Assembly (NCBI RefSeq): GCF_000820045.1
Contig: NZ_CDBJ01000001.1
Location: forward strand, 44,621-81,600
DNA: 36,980 nucleotides
Direction: 5' to 3'
Source: Aeromonas rivuli
Lineage (GTDB): Bacteria > Pseudomonadota > Gammaproteobacteria > Enterobacterales > Aeromonadaceae
Positions 19,279-28,477 of this stretch are shown here, piece by piece. Within the stretch, counting starts at the first letter, position 1; each line of letters opens with the position of its first letter. The notes under the pieces are model-generated. The model searched no databases. It was not told the origin of the DNA and worked only from the letters and a program-made list of their open reading frames with translations. The translations under genes and the position numbers were made by a program.

Positions 19279-20289
19279 ATGAAGTATCTGGTCACAGGCG
19301 CCGCTGGTTTTATCGGCTTTCATCTGGTGCAGCGGCTCTGCGCTGACGGCCATGAGGTGATCGGTATCGACAACCTCAATGACTACTACGAAGTGAGCCT
19401 TAAGGAGGCTCGCCTCGCGCAGTTGGCCCCTTTGCCTGGCTTTCGATTCATCCGGCTGGACTTGGCCGATCGTACCGGCATGGCTCAGCTGTTTGCCGAT
19501 GGGGGCTTCGAGCGGGTGGTTCATCTGGCCGCCCAGGCGGGCGTGCGCTACTCCCTCGATAACCCCTTTGCCTACGCCGACAGCAACCTGGTGGGCCACC
19601 TGACCGTGCTGGAAGGGTGTCGCCATCATGGTATCGGCCATCTGATCTACGCCTCGTCCAGCTCGGTCTATGGCCTTAACGACCAGATGCCGTTCGCCAC
19701 CACGGATGGTGTGGATCACCCCATTTCGCTCTATGCGGCCAGCAAGAAGGCCAACGAGCTGATGGCGCACAGTTACTCCCATCTCTATGGTATTCCCACC
19801 ACTGGCCTGCGTTTCTTTACCGTCTATGGCCCCTGGGGTCGACCCGACATGGCGCTGTTCAAGTTCACCAAGGCTATCCTGGCGGGCGAGCCCATCGATG
19901 TGTATAACCAGGGCCAGCTGTCCCGGGACTTTACCTATGTGGATGATATCGTCGAGGGGATAATACGGGTGGCGGACCATGTGCCGACTGCCAACCCTGA
20001 GTGGACCGCCAGCCAAGGTGCGAGGGATGAGAGCTCGGCCCCCTATCGCCTGTTCAACATAGGTAATGGCAGCCCGGTACGACTGCTCGATTTTATCGAG
20101 GCGTTGGAGCAGGCCATCGGCAAACCGACCATCAAGAATATGATGGCGATGCAGCCCGGTGATGTGCATGCCACCTGGGCCGATACTCGGGGCCTGTTCG
20201 ATGCCGTTGGCTATCAACCACAGATGACGGTGGCAACAGGTGTCAAAACCTTTATCGACTGGTATCGTGACTACTATCAGCAAGCTTGA
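19279..20289 (+). CDS. UDP-glucuronate 4-epimerase (NAD-dependent epimerase)
   Basis: A 336-residue extended SDR. It shows KYLVTGAAGFIGFHLVQRL, DNLNDYYEVSLKEARL, VVHLAAQAGVRYSLDNPFAYADSN, YASSSSVYGLN, SLYAASKKANELMAHSYSHLYG (catalytic Tyr/Lys) and FFTVYGPWGRPDMALFKFTKAI. The DYYDxxLK-like and AAQAGVRYS segments and the length (about 335) fit UDP-glucuronate 4-epimerases (CapI/LpsL/GAE), which give UDP-galacturonic acid. It lies directly after ugd, whose product is the expected substrate. A GalE-like UDP-hexose epimerase is less likely but possible. The 73-bp gap from ugd has no obvious signal. Confidence 0.88.
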   Translation: MKYLVTGAAGFIGFHLVQRLCADGHEVIGIDNLNDYYEVSLKEARLAQLAPLPGFRFIRLDLADRTGMAQLFADGGFERVVHLAAQAGVRYSLDNPFAYADSNLVGHLTVLEGCRHHGIGHLIYASSSSVYGLNDQMPFATTDGVDHPISLYAASKKANELMAHSYSHLYGIPTTGLRFFTVYGPWGRPDMALFKFTKAILAGEPIDVYNQGQLSRDFTYVDDIVEGIIRVADHVPTANPEWTASQGARDESSAPYRLFNIGNGSPVRLLDFIEALEQAIGKPTIKNMMAMQPGDVHATWADTRGLFDAVGYQPQMTVATGVKTFIDWYRDYYQQA

Positions 20290-20362
20290 TCCCGGCAGAA
20301 CCGCTGCAACCCTTGCCGTATCGATTAGCCAATCCAATTTCCAATAAGAGAAATGTGACAGC

Positions 20363-21457
20363 ATGAGCAATCAAGATCCTACCTTGCCTACCCAGCAAAC
20401 TGCGTTACCGCCAGGTTGGTCTCAAAACCGACCCAGTGATGAGATTGATTTGAGAGAGCTTATCGTGATGCTCTGGCGCAGCAAGTTACTGATCCTCGGC
20501 ATCGCGGCCCTGTTTGCGGCTGGTGGTATCGCCTATGCGCTGACTGCGCCGCAAGTCTGGGTCAGCCAGGCCGAGGTCAAGCGGCCGACTCTCAAGGAGA
20601 TAGAGTCCCTCGAGCTCAACATCAATCAGTTGATGAACGCCCAGGTACCTGCGACCGCCTTCACCGCCTTCGACAAGAAGGCGCTTTACAGTGACTTCGT
20701 CAATAGTTTCAATAGCTTCAATAACAAACGCCAATTCTTGATTGAGAAGGGCTATCTCGACGCAGAGGCGGCTCAATCTGAAGTCACCGAGGAGAAGGGC
20801 AAGCGCCTGCTGCTCAAGAAGATGGCCGAAGGGATAGACGCCAAGGCCCCGGACAAGCTGAGTGAAGATGTCATTATCTCCTTTGCCGCGGACACGGCCG
20901 AGCAGGCCAAGCAGCGTCTGGAGCAATATATCGCCTTTATCCAGCAACAGGAGTCTGCGGTAAAGGGCAAGGAGCTGGATACCATCTGGCAGAACCGGCT
21001 CAAGACGCTGAACACTCAGTATGAGAGTGCCAGGGCCGATACCCTCAAGCAGTTGCAAGACGATATCCTTCGCACCCAATACAGCTTGCGCATCAGCCGT
21101 GCTGCCGGGATCGATGTTCCTGTTGAGAATCTCAATGCCCGTGATGGCTTCGCCATCGAATGGGGTTCCCGTGCCCTGGCAGAGAAGCTCAAGGTGTTAA
21201 AGGAGATCAATAACCCCGATATTCTGAACCCGGCCCTGAGCGATCTGCGCCTGAAATTGAGCAGCCTCCAGGCCATCAAGCCCGAAGAGCTGCCGTTCCA
21301 GTCGTTCGCTTATCTGGCCTCGCCCAGCGAGCCCTTGTCCCGGGACAAGCCCAAGCGCCCCTTGATTGTGGTATTGGCCACCTTGCTGGGTGGCATGCTG
21401 GGGGTTGGCATAGTGCTGGTGCGTTATGCCTTCCGTGAACAAGGCAGCGCCAAGTAA
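20363..21457 (+). CDS. wzz: O-antigen chain-length determinant Wzz
   Basis: A 364-residue polysaccharide co-polymerase of the inner membrane that sets the modal length of Wzy-made chains. Topology is typical: cytoplasmic N-terminus with EIDLRELIVMLWRSK, first membrane span at about 42-62 (LLILGIAALFAAGGIAYALT), a long periplasmic domain with alpha-helical, coiled-coil-prone segments (about 63-330), and a second span at about 335-355 (LIVVLATLLGGMLGVGIVLV) preceded by the proline-rich PSEPLSRDKPKRP. Length is close to Wzz/FepE proteins. It is followed by a strong intrinsic terminator, so it is probably the last gene of the O-antigen operon. Confidence 0.94.
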   Translation: MSNQDPTLPTQQTALPPGWSQNRPSDEIDLRELIVMLWRSKLLILGIAALFAAGGIAYALTAPQVWVSQAEVKRPTLKEIESLELNINQLMNAQVPATAFTAFDKKALYSDFVNSFNSFNNKRQFLIEKGYLDAEAAQSEVTEEKGKRLLLKKMAEGIDAKAPDKLSEDVIISFAADTAEQAKQRLEQYIAFIQQQESAVKGKELDTIWQNRLKTLNTQYESARADTLKQLQDDILRTQYSLRISRAAGIDVPVENLNARDGFAIEWGSRALAEKLKVLKEINNPDILNPALSDLRLKLSSLQAIKPEELPFQSFAYLASPSEPLSRDKPKRPLIVVLATLLGGMLGVGIVLVRYAFREQGSAK

Positions 21458-21475
21458 CGCCATATCGGCATGATG

Positions 21476-21500
21476 AAAGAGGGCTTAGGCCCTCTTTTTT
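21476..21500 (+). terminator. Intrinsic terminator after wzz
   Basis: AAAGAGGGC (21476-21484) pairs with GCCCTCTTT (21489-21497) around a TTAG loop, and the run of T continues to 21500. It lies 19 bp after the wzz stop and ends the O-antigen transcription unit before the ligase gene. Confidence 0.9.
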
Positions 21501-21527
21501 ATTTTTTGAGACAAAGGGTTATGCTGG

Positions 21528-23291
21528 GTGGATAGACAATCTCAGGATGCTGGCCAGATGCTGGAAAAAGGATTTTTTGGACTCTTCGCACTCTATCTGT
21601 TGTTGGGCATGCATTTCTTCATGCACAACCCCGGCGGTGCAGGGCTCTACCTGCCGTTCAATGCCTGGGGCTGGGTGTTTGCCAGCCTGGCCATTGGGCT
21701 GGGGCTCTGGCAGGTCACACTGCGTCAGCGGCTAGTCTGGTCATCCTTGCAGGGCTGGCTCTGGGTGGGGGCTCTCCTGCTGCTGCTACCCATGGCCTAT
21801 CCCGGTTTTGAGCTAAAGGACTATGCCATTCCCCGCTTGTTGGGGCTCTTTGCCGGCCTGTTGTTTCTATTTTGCCTCTATCAGTGGGCGCTGGATGCAG
21901 ATAGGCGTGAGCAGTTGCTTTATCTGGTATTGGCCGCGGTAGGGATTGAGGCTGTTCTCGGGTTGATAGAGTATTACCTGCTGGTGCCGGGTAACTGGCT
22001 CGGTTATGACACCCGAGCCAATCGCCCCTATGGCATCTTCCAGCAGGCCAATGTGATGGCAAGCTTCATGGCCACCGGCCTGGTACTGGCCGTCTGGCTG
22101 GAGGGAGAGGGGCGGCTGAAGAGGCGCTGGCTTCAAGGGCTACGCTATGGCCTTATGGTGGCGTGCCCCTTGTTGCTGGTCGTGCTGCAATCCCGGGTGG
22201 GCCAGCTCGGCGCCCTGCTGGGGTTGGGGCTCTTGCTGCCCATGCTCAAGAGTCGCAAGCAGCTGACTCGGGTATTGCTGCTGGTCTCGCTCGGCATCTT
22301 GCTGGGATTGCTATCCCAATACCTGATTGCCGGGGCCAAACGGGGGCTGGAGGTCTATCAGTCCGGCGGCATGAGATCCATCTACTGGCCTTATGCCATC
22401 AAGCTCATCATGCAGTCGCCCTGGAGTGGCTGGGGCTATGGCAGCTTTGAGTCGGTGTTCTTGCATCACTACATGGCCGACAAGGCGCTGCAGCCAAACA
22501 TGGTGCAAATTGAGTACAACCTGGATCATCCCCACAACGAGTTTCTCTACTGGGCGGTGGAGGGGGGCATAGCCCCCATGCTGGGCATGTTGCTGATGGG
22601 GGTTGCACTGCTGTGGCGCTTGAGTCAGGCAAGATGGCGCCAGGGGTTGGCGTTGTTGGCCCTGGTGACCCCGCTCTTGCTGCACAGCCAGACCGAGTAT
22701 CCCTTCTACCACTCTATCGCCCACTGGTGGGTCTTTTTGTTGCTCATCTTCGTGCTCGACAGTGAGGTGGAGGAGCAAGTCGCAGAGCCCGATTGGCGTG
22801 AGCATGTCTACCGTCCCTGGTTGCTGTTGCGTTTTCTGGCCATCGGCATCCCCCTGCTGGTGGTACCTTTCATGCTCACCGCCATTCACACCGCCTGGGT
22901 GGTGACCAAGTATGAGCGGGGCGGCTACAAGCAACCCACCTTGTTGCTGGATGTCGTCAATCCCCTCGCCTGGCTGACTCGGGTCGAATTCGATGTCAAC
23001 TCGGTGCGCCTGCTGGTGGGCTTGCAGAGCAACAATCTGCAGGAGCTGGCGGCTTACCTCGCATGGGGACAAGAGTTTGTGCGCCATACCCCCCGCGTCA
23101 ACATCTACGCCAACATGGTCATAGCCCTCAATGCCCTGGGGCGAGAGGAGGAGGCCAAGGCTCTGCGCCAGCAGGCATTGCTGCTCTACCCGGCGGATCC
23201 GCTGCTGAGCGGCAAATCCACCTCTGTGGCCACCGCGTTGGAGAAGCGCCCCGCAGTCTCTGCCAGCTCCACGGCAACGCAGGCTCACTGA
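21528..23291 (+). CDS. PglL/WaaL-family O-antigen or protein O-linked ligase
   Basis: A 587-residue inner-membrane protein of the Wzy/WaaL/PglL superfamily, with about 11-12 hydrophobic spans followed by a soluble C-terminal region from about residue 455. The segment NRPYGIFQQANVMASFMATGL at about 164-184 and the large periplasmic loop with LDHPHNEFLYWAVEGG at 332-347 (H336 as candidate catalytic His) are the hallmarks of the PglL-type oligosaccharyltransferases, which move undecaprenyl-linked glycan to Ser/Thr of proteins such as pilin. WaaL O-antigen ligases are usually nearer 400 residues. It could serve as lipid A-core ligase, protein OTase, or both. The start may be GTG 21528 (AGGG 9 bases upstream) or ATG 21558. 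It follows the wzz terminator with its own expression unit. Confidence 0.8.
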   Translation: MDRQSQDAGQMLEKGFFGLFALYLLLGMHFFMHNPGGAGLYLPFNAWGWVFASLAIGLGLWQVTLRQRLVWSSLQGWLWVGALLLLLPMAYPGFELKDYAIPRLLGLFAGLLFLFCLYQWALDADRREQLLYLVLAAVGIEAVLGLIEYYLLVPGNWLGYDTRANRPYGIFQQANVMASFMATGLVLAVWLEGEGRLKRRWLQGLRYGLMVACPLLLVVLQSRVGQLGALLGLGLLLPMLKSRKQLTRVLLLVSLGILLGLLSQYLIAGAKRGLEVYQSGGMRSIYWPYAIKLIMQSPWSGWGYGSFESVFLHHYMADKALQPNMVQIEYNLDHPHNEFLYWAVEGGIAPMLGMLLMGVALLWRLSQARWRQGLALLALVTPLLLHSQTEYPFYHSIAHWWVFLLLIFVLDSEVEEQVAEPDWREHVYRPWLLLRFLAIGIPLLVVPFMLTAIHTAWVVTKYERGGYKQPTLLLDVVNPLAWLTRVEFDVNSVRLLVGLQSNNLQELAAYLAWGQEFVRHTPRVNIYANMVIALNALGREEEAKALRQQALLLYPADPLLSGKSTSVATALEKRPAVSASSTATQAH

Positions 23292-23459
23292 TGCGGCGCG
23301 GCTAGCCAGCCAGTGATGGCGCCTGGTCGACAAGACTGCTGTTTGTTTCACCAAGGCCATGGCGTTATCGCAAAATCAGGGCGCCATGCTGGACGGGGGG
23401 CTCCCGCGGGATAAGATAAGGCACTGAATGCAATATCTTGTTTATAAAGGGAGTCTGCA

Positions 23460-24143
23460 ATGGAGTTGGTATTAGGCCCATTAGAAGCCCGGGTGATCGG
23501 CTGCCTCATCGAGAAAGAGATCAGCACGCCGGATCAATACCCACTGTCCCTCAATGCCCTGGTCAATGCCTGTAACCAGAAGAGCAACAGAGATCCGGTG
23601 CTGGAGCTCGAAGAGCTGCAGATCCGCGCCGTGGTTGACGAGCTGATCCGCAAGCGACTGGTGGTCAATACTGCCGGATTCAACGCCCGGGTGCCGCGTT
23701 ATCAGCACAGGTTCTGCAATACCGAGTTTGGCGATCTCAAATTCGATGCCCAGGCGCTGGGGATCGTCTGCGAGCTGCTGCTGCGTGGCCCGCAGACGCC
23801 GGGGGAGCTGCGATCGCGTACCAACAGGCTATGCCAGTTCGAGGATGTGACCCAGGTCGATGCCGTGTTGCATGAGCTGATGGAGCAGGGCCCCTATGTG
23901 GTCAAGCTGGCCCGTGAACCAGGCAAGCGCGAATCCCGCTTTGCCCACCTGTTCAGTGGCGAGGTGAGCGGGGTCGCGAGTGACGAGGTGAGTGCCTACT
24001 CAGGACGCGAGCCTGGCGGCAGCGGGGCGAACGGCTCCAACGCAGCCCTCGCTGAGCGCGTCGAAACCCTGGAGGAGGAAATCAGCGAGTTGCGTGGCCA
24101 GGTCGCCGCCCTGAGTGCGCGTCTGGATGAGTTGACCTCTTAA
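23460..24143 (+). CDS. yceH: YceH-family protein (DUF480)
   Basis: A 227-residue soluble protein matching the YceH/DUF480 family throughout: [54 protein letters not shown] and [15 protein letters not shown]. The family has a tandem winged-helix fold; its molecular role is not established. The C-terminus after about residue 170 has a Gly/Ser-rich linker ([14 protein letters not shown]) and a short coiled coil ([22 protein letters not shown]), a little longer than the E. coli protein (215). AAGGGAG precedes the ATG. An 18-bp hairpin without a T run lies just downstream. Confidence 0.93.
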   Translation: MELVLGPLEARVIGCLIEKEISTPDQYPLSLNALVNACNQKSNRDPVLELEELQIRAVVDELIRKRLVVNTAGFNARVPRYQHRFCNTEFGDLKFDAQALGIVCELLLRGPQTPGELRSRTNRLCQFEDVTQVDAVLHELMEQGPYVVKLAREPGKRESRFAHLFSGEVSGVASDEVSAYSGREPGGSGANGSNAALAERVETLEEEISELRGQVAALSARLDELTS

Positions 24144-24160
24144 TCGTCCCTTACTCTCTG

Positions 24161-24205
24161 ATGCACCAGGGCGCCGCCATCAAGAGGCGGCCAGCCCTGG
24201 TGCAT
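24161..24205 (+). other. Very stable stem-loop downstream of yceH
   Basis: ATGCACCAGGGC (24161-24172) pairs perfectly with GCCCTGGTGCAT (24194-24205), and inside it GCCGCC (24173-24178) pairs with GGCGGC (24186-24191), leaving a two-base bulge and a 7-base loop. It starts 18 bp after the yceH stop. No T run follows on either strand, so it may protect the mRNA 3' end or be a T-poor terminator. The rest of the 284-bp gap to 24427 shows no gene or clear promoter. Confidence 0.7.
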
Positions 24206-24427
24206 TGTCTGTCGGCCCTGGCCGCGCCCTACTGCCCTTATCTTCACAGGCTCCGTCCTGATCCCTTCATCATCCCCACAGGCTTGCTATCTGGCTGCGC
24301 AGTCGCCTCTCAGGATGAGCGGGCATTTTGTGGCAAGCCATTTAATTTGCGTTATTTCATGGTTAAGGGTCGAGCCGAAGGCGCTTTCCCGGTAAAATTC
24401 CGCTTTTGCTCCTTCGCGTGAGTCTTG

Positions 24428-27400
24428 ATGTCTGCACCAACCTTGTCTCCAGATTGTTATGCCTTGCTCGGCGAGCTGCAGTTGCAGCGTGCCGTGAGTA
24501 CCCGCTATCTGCAAGAACAGCTGCCGCTGGGCCAGGTATTGATCGACAAGTTGACGCAACTGCACGACGAGGGACTGATCCGGTTGCGGGGCGAACAGCT
24601 CTGGAGCCTGAGTGCCGAGGGAACACTGGCGCTCATTCTGGGTGTTCGCCAGGGACGCTGTCCCATGCCTGACTGGTCGCGGGTGCCTAGCCTGACCGGC
24701 CAGGATCCCGTCCAGGCCCTGGTGCGATCCCTCTGCCTGGGGGCTGACGGCGAGCCGCCAGCCTATCTCAATGGTGCCGATCTGCTGGCCCTGCTCGATG
24801 TGCCCGAGTCCCACGCCCTGCTCTCAGGATCCAGCCCCCAGTGGCAGCGCATCCTGCTCGAGCACTTCGCCCTGCAGGCGAGTCTGGACTGCCCCCCTGG
24901 CCCCTGGCCCCTGGCCGAGGCGACTGTGGTTGCCGAGTTGCAGCCCTGCTACCAGCAACTGGCCGCCCAATGGCACTGGTTGTGTGATGACGCGGATGCT
25001 GACTTTGCGGCGTTACAAGATAGTGTCCCCGATCACCCCAATGGCTGGCCCGAGCTGATGACCCTGGCGGAGCGAGGGGGGAGTGCCCCCCTGGTGGAGG
25101 CGCTGCTGAGTGCCCTCAATGGGTGGCAGGCACGTCATGGCAAGGGCCAGTATCCGCACAACTTCATGATGCTGCTCTGGCTTGGCTGGTTGCAGCAGGC
25201 GGACCCCGAACTTGCCAGCAGTCAGCGCAAGTTGTGGCAGCGCAGCCTGGGTCAGCAGCAACCCTTGCTGCAGGATCTGATCGCCCAATGGGCGGGGGAT
25301 CGCCACGGTCAGGCGGTGGGGCTGTTTGATACCCTGCAACTGCCCGCCGACGAACTGCACTGGGGCTACCTCTGGCTCGACCTCTGTGCCCTGGCCCGCC
25401 ACGGTGGCCAGAGCCCGCAAGTCGCCATCTTGCACAAGTGGGATCTGGACGCACTGCTCGGGGTGGCGCCTCGCCATCGTCTGATGGGGTTCTGTCAGGA
25501 TCTGCTGCGGCAATTGCTCGGCCAGGCGGCCAGGCAAGGTCCCCTCGATCGCCTGAACGCTGACCTGAACGGGCAGGGGGATGAGGATGACGACGATGAC
25601 AAGGGCGCCGCATCGGCCAGCTGGCTCAACTGGCTGCAGGGGCTGGGGCGCGCCAGCGGGGGGCGTAAAAACAAGGAACAGCTGGTCTGGCTGCTGCACG
25701 CAGAAGGGCCCGAGCTCGAATGCAAGATCCAGAAACAGAGCACCAAGGGGGAGTGGACCGCCGGTCGCCGGGTCGATCCTGGTCTGCTCTCCACGCAATA
25801 TGCGGCCCTGCTCGATGAGGAGGATTGGGCGCTGGTGCGGCTGCTGCCGCGCAACATGAGCCGCTTGCCGGATGAACTCTGGCCCGTGCTCGCCCAGCAT
25901 CCCCGTCTGCTCAACGCCAAGGGGCAGAAGCTGCAGCTTGCCCTGAGTGCCCCCTTGCTGCAGATAGTGGCAGAGGACGCCGGCATGCGCGGCGTATTGA
26001 GCCCGGCTCAGGCCAGCAAGGGAGCGCACATAGTGCCGCTGGCCCAGGATCTGTGGCAGTTGATGCTGACGCCGCCTGGCCTGCAGCCCTTGCTGCCCGC
26101 TCTGGCGTCGATCCCGCCCCTGCCGGGGGAGGGGCTCGCCGCCCTGCAACAGACACTCAACGCCATTCCTGGATTGCCCTGGCACAGCGAGGTGGCTGGG
26201 CTCCAAGGCAATGTCGAGCTCAAGTCCTGGCCTGGGTTGGCGTCGGTCCAGCTCGACTGGCAGGATGGCCAGCTTGCGGTCAGGCTGGTCACTCAGCTTG
26301 ACGATATGCCCGCCTTGCCCCTGGGCAAGGGGGAGGCCGTGGTGCGCCAGGGGATGAAAGAGTCACTCTACTGGTTGCGAGATCTGGCGGAAGAGAAGCG
26401 CGAGGCCCAGAGCCTGCGCAATCAGCTGCCCATCGACTTGCCCGGCACCGAATGGCTGTTGCAGGGGGAGCAGGCACTCTCTCTGGTCAATGCTTTGCCC
26501 GAGCTGGTGGAGCAGCAGATACGCATTCACTGGCATCAGGACAGCGCCCGCCTCAAGAGCCTGGATGAAGCGGCCCTGAGCCTGCGTATCGAGCGGCGCC
26601 AGGATTGGTTCCAGGTTGAGGGCAGCCTCAGTCTGGATGAACACGAAATCCTGGATCTGCGCCTCATTTTGCGCCAGTTGACCCCGGGCCAGCGAACCGT
26701 CCAGCTCGACGAGCAGACCAGTCTGGTGCTGAGTGACAAGCTGGTGGAGCGGCTCACCATGCTGGGGGCCATGCTCGACGAAGAGCAGAGGGTCAACACC
26801 CGGCTCGCCTATCCACTGACCCGCCTGCTCTCGGTGATCAGCACGCAAGGGGACAGCGCCTGGCAGGAGTTGCAGGCGGAGTGGCAACAGGAGGTTGACT
26901 GTCCGGCTGAGCTGCTCACCCCGCTGCGGGACTACCAGAAAGATGGGGTGCGCTGGCTCGCGACCCTGGCCCATCACGGCTTTGGCGCCTGCCTCGCCGA
27001 TGACATGGGGCTGGGCAAGACGCTGCAGGCGCTGATCGTGCTGCGTATGCGCCAGCACCTGGGCCCAGCCCTGGTGGTGGTGCCCAAGTCAGTGGTCACC
27101 AACTGGCAAGAGGAGGTGGCGCGCTTCGCCCCCGAGCTGGAAGTGGTGACCTTCGAGCCAGGCATGGACAGGGAGGCGCAGATCGCCGAGGCCAAGCCGG
27201 GTCAGCTGGTGTTGGTCAACTACGGCATGCTGGGCGGACTGGCGTCGGCGCTCAAGGGGCGCCGCTGGGCAAGCATGGTGCTGGACGAAGCCCAACAGAT
27301 CAAGAATGCCGGTACCCAGCGCGCCAAGTTGCTGTTCCAGCTCGATGGCGATTTTCGTCTGGCCCTGTCGGGCACGCCGATCGAGAACCATCTGGGGGAG

Positions 27401-28276
27401 TTGTGGAGTCTGTTTACCTTCATCAACCCGGGTCTGCTCGGCAGCCTGGGCGAGTTCAAGCGTCGCTTTGGCAAGGCGGTGAAGGATCCGGAACACATGG
27501 CGCTGCTGCGGGCCGTGATCAGCCCCTTCATCCTGCGTCGCCTCAAGCAGCAGGTATTGACCGAGTTGCCGGACAAGACGGAGATAGTGCACCACATCAG
27601 TCTGTCGGCCGAGGAGCGTCAGCTCTATGAGGCGACCAGGCGCGAGGTGGTGCAGCAGGTGCAAAGCGCCGATGGCCGCGCCCTGATGCATGTGCTGAGC
27701 GGCCTGACTCGGCTGCGGCGGCTCTGCTGTTCGCCCTCCCTCATCATGCCGGAGTGGGCCCATAGCAACAGCAAGCTGGACGAAGCCATGGCCCTGCTTG
27801 GGGAGGCCATCGACAACGGTCACAGGGTGCTGGTGTTCAGCCAGTTCGTCGATCTGCTGAGCCTGCTGCGCGAGCGTATCGGCAAGCGGGGCTGGGATTA
27901 CTGCTATCTGGATGGTGGCTGCTCCGCCAAGTCGCGCCAGGAGTCCATCCTGAGATTTCGCAACGAGCCGGTACCGCTGTTTTTGATCAGCCTGAAGGCC
28001 GGAGGGACGGGTCTCAACTTGACCCAGGCCGATACCGTGTTGCACCTGGATCCCTGGTGGAACCCGGCGGTGGAGGATCAGGCCAGTGACCGCGCCCACC
28101 GTATGGGTCAGACCCAGCCGGTGACCGTCTATCGCCTGGTGTGCGAACAGACGGTGGAGGAGAAGATAGTGGCCCTGCACGATGAGAAGCGCGCCCTGGC
28201 CGATGGCCTGCTCAGCGGCCAGTCCGAGGTAAGAGGGCTGGACGTGGAGAGTCTGCGTGCCCTGTTGATGGGCTGA
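24428..28276 (+). CDS. SNF2-family ATPase (HepA/RapA-like helicase core, long N-terminal part)
   Basis: A 1282-residue protein. The C-terminal third is a complete SNF2 ATPase: ADDMGLGKTLQ (Walker A, K864), DEAQQIKN (953-960), LALSGTPIENHLGELWSLF, a second RecA lobe with RVLVFSQFVDLL, SLKAGGTGLNLTQAD and DQASDRAHRMGQTQPV. Such proteins move along double-stranded DNA and remodel protein-DNA complexes; bacterial relatives such as RapA act on RNA polymerase, but this is not a RapA orthologue by layout. The first 830 residues are Leu/Gln/Trp-rich with an acidic patch (GDEDDDDDKG, about residue 385-394) and no motif I recognise beyond a possible winged helix at 10-75 (VSTRYLQEQLPLGQVLIDKLTQL). The ATG at 24428 is preferred over TTG 24425. 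Confidence 0.9.
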   Translation: MSAPTLSPDCYALLGELQLQRAVSTRYLQEQLPLGQVLIDKLTQLHDEGLIRLRGEQLWSLSAEGTLALILGVRQGRCPMPDWSRVPSLTGQDPVQALVRSLCLGADGEPPAYLNGADLLALLDVPESHALLSGSSPQWQRILLEHFALQASLDCPPGPWPLAEATVVAELQPCYQQLAAQWHWLCDDADADFAALQDSVPDHPNGWPELMTLAERGGSAPLVEALLSALNGWQARHGKGQYPHNFMMLLWLGWLQQADPELASSQRKLWQRSLGQQQPLLQDLIAQWAGDRHGQAVGLFDTLQLPADELHWGYLWLDLCALARHGGQSPQVAILHKWDLDALLGVAPRHRLMGFCQDLLRQLLGQAARQGPLDRLNADLNGQGDEDDDDDKGAASASWLNWLQGLGRASGGRKNKEQLVWLLHAEGPELECKIQKQSTKGEWTAGRRVDPGLLSTQYAALLDEEDWALVRLLPRNMSRLPDELWPVLAQHPRLLNAKGQKLQLALSAPLLQIVAEDAGMRGVLSPAQASKGAHIVPLAQDLWQLMLTPPGLQPLLPALASIPPLPGEGLAALQQTLNAIPGLPWHSEVAGLQGNVELKSWPGLASVQLDWQDGQLAVRLVTQLDDMPALPLGKGEAVVRQGMKESLYWLRDLAEEKREAQSLRNQLPIDLPGTEWLLQGEQALSLVNALPELVEQQIRIHWHQDSARLKSLDEAALSLRIERRQDWFQVEGSLSLDEHEILDLRLILRQLTPGQRTVQLDEQTSLVLSDKLVERLTMLGAMLDEEQRVNTRLAYPLTRLLSVISTQGDSAWQELQAEWQQEVDCPAELLTPLRDYQKDGVRWLATLAHHGFGACLADDMGLGKTLQALIVLRMRQHLGPALVVVPKSVVTNWQEEVARFAPELEVVTFEPGMDREAQIAEAKPGQLVLVNYGMLGGLASALKGRRWASMVLDEAQQIKNAGTQRAKLLFQLDGDFRLALSGTPIENHLGELWSLFTFINPGLLGSLGEFKRRFGKAVKDPEHMALLRAVISPFILRRLKQQVLTELPDKTEIVHHISLSAEERQLYEATRREVVQQVQSADGRALMHVLSGLTRLRRLCCSPSLIMPEWAHSNSKLDEAMALLGEAIDNGHRVLVFSQFVDLLSLLRERIGKRGWDYCYLDGGCSAKSRQESILRFRNEPVPLFLISLKAGGTGLNLTQADTVLHLDPWWNPAVEDQASDRAHRMGQTQPVTVYRLVCEQTVEEKIVALHDEKRALADGLLSGQSEVRGLDVESLRALLMG

Positions 28277-28300
28277 TACTCGCCTCCTTTCCTGCCGATC

Positions 28301-28333
28301 ACGCCCCTTCTCCCAAAGAGAAGGGGCGTTTTT
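28301..28333 (+). terminator. Intrinsic terminator after the SNF2 gene
   Basis: ACGCCCCTTCTC (28301-28312) pairs with GAGAAGGGGCGT (28318-28329) around a CCAAA loop, followed by TTTT. It ends the + strand unit before the convergent tus gene. Confidence 0.9.
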
Positions 28334-28477
28334 ATTCCCCTTGTTGCCTGCCGCCTGCGGTCAGTGCCTGTCTGCGGGCAGCCCACCGACTGCGCAACAG
28401 CTCTCTTCTTGCCCCTGTCACCGAACCGCACAACCTGCTGGCTCAGGCTGGCGCCGCACCCGCAGGGCCGAGCTGCG

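Noticed and set aside
19105..20370. 421-residue open frame on the minus strand opposite the epimerase gene
   Set aside because: Antisense shadow of a well-matched epimerase gene.
25013..26206. 397-residue open frame on the minus strand inside the SNF2 gene
   Set aside because: Gln/Gly/Pro-rich antisense shadow of GC-rich coding DNA, with no family resemblance.
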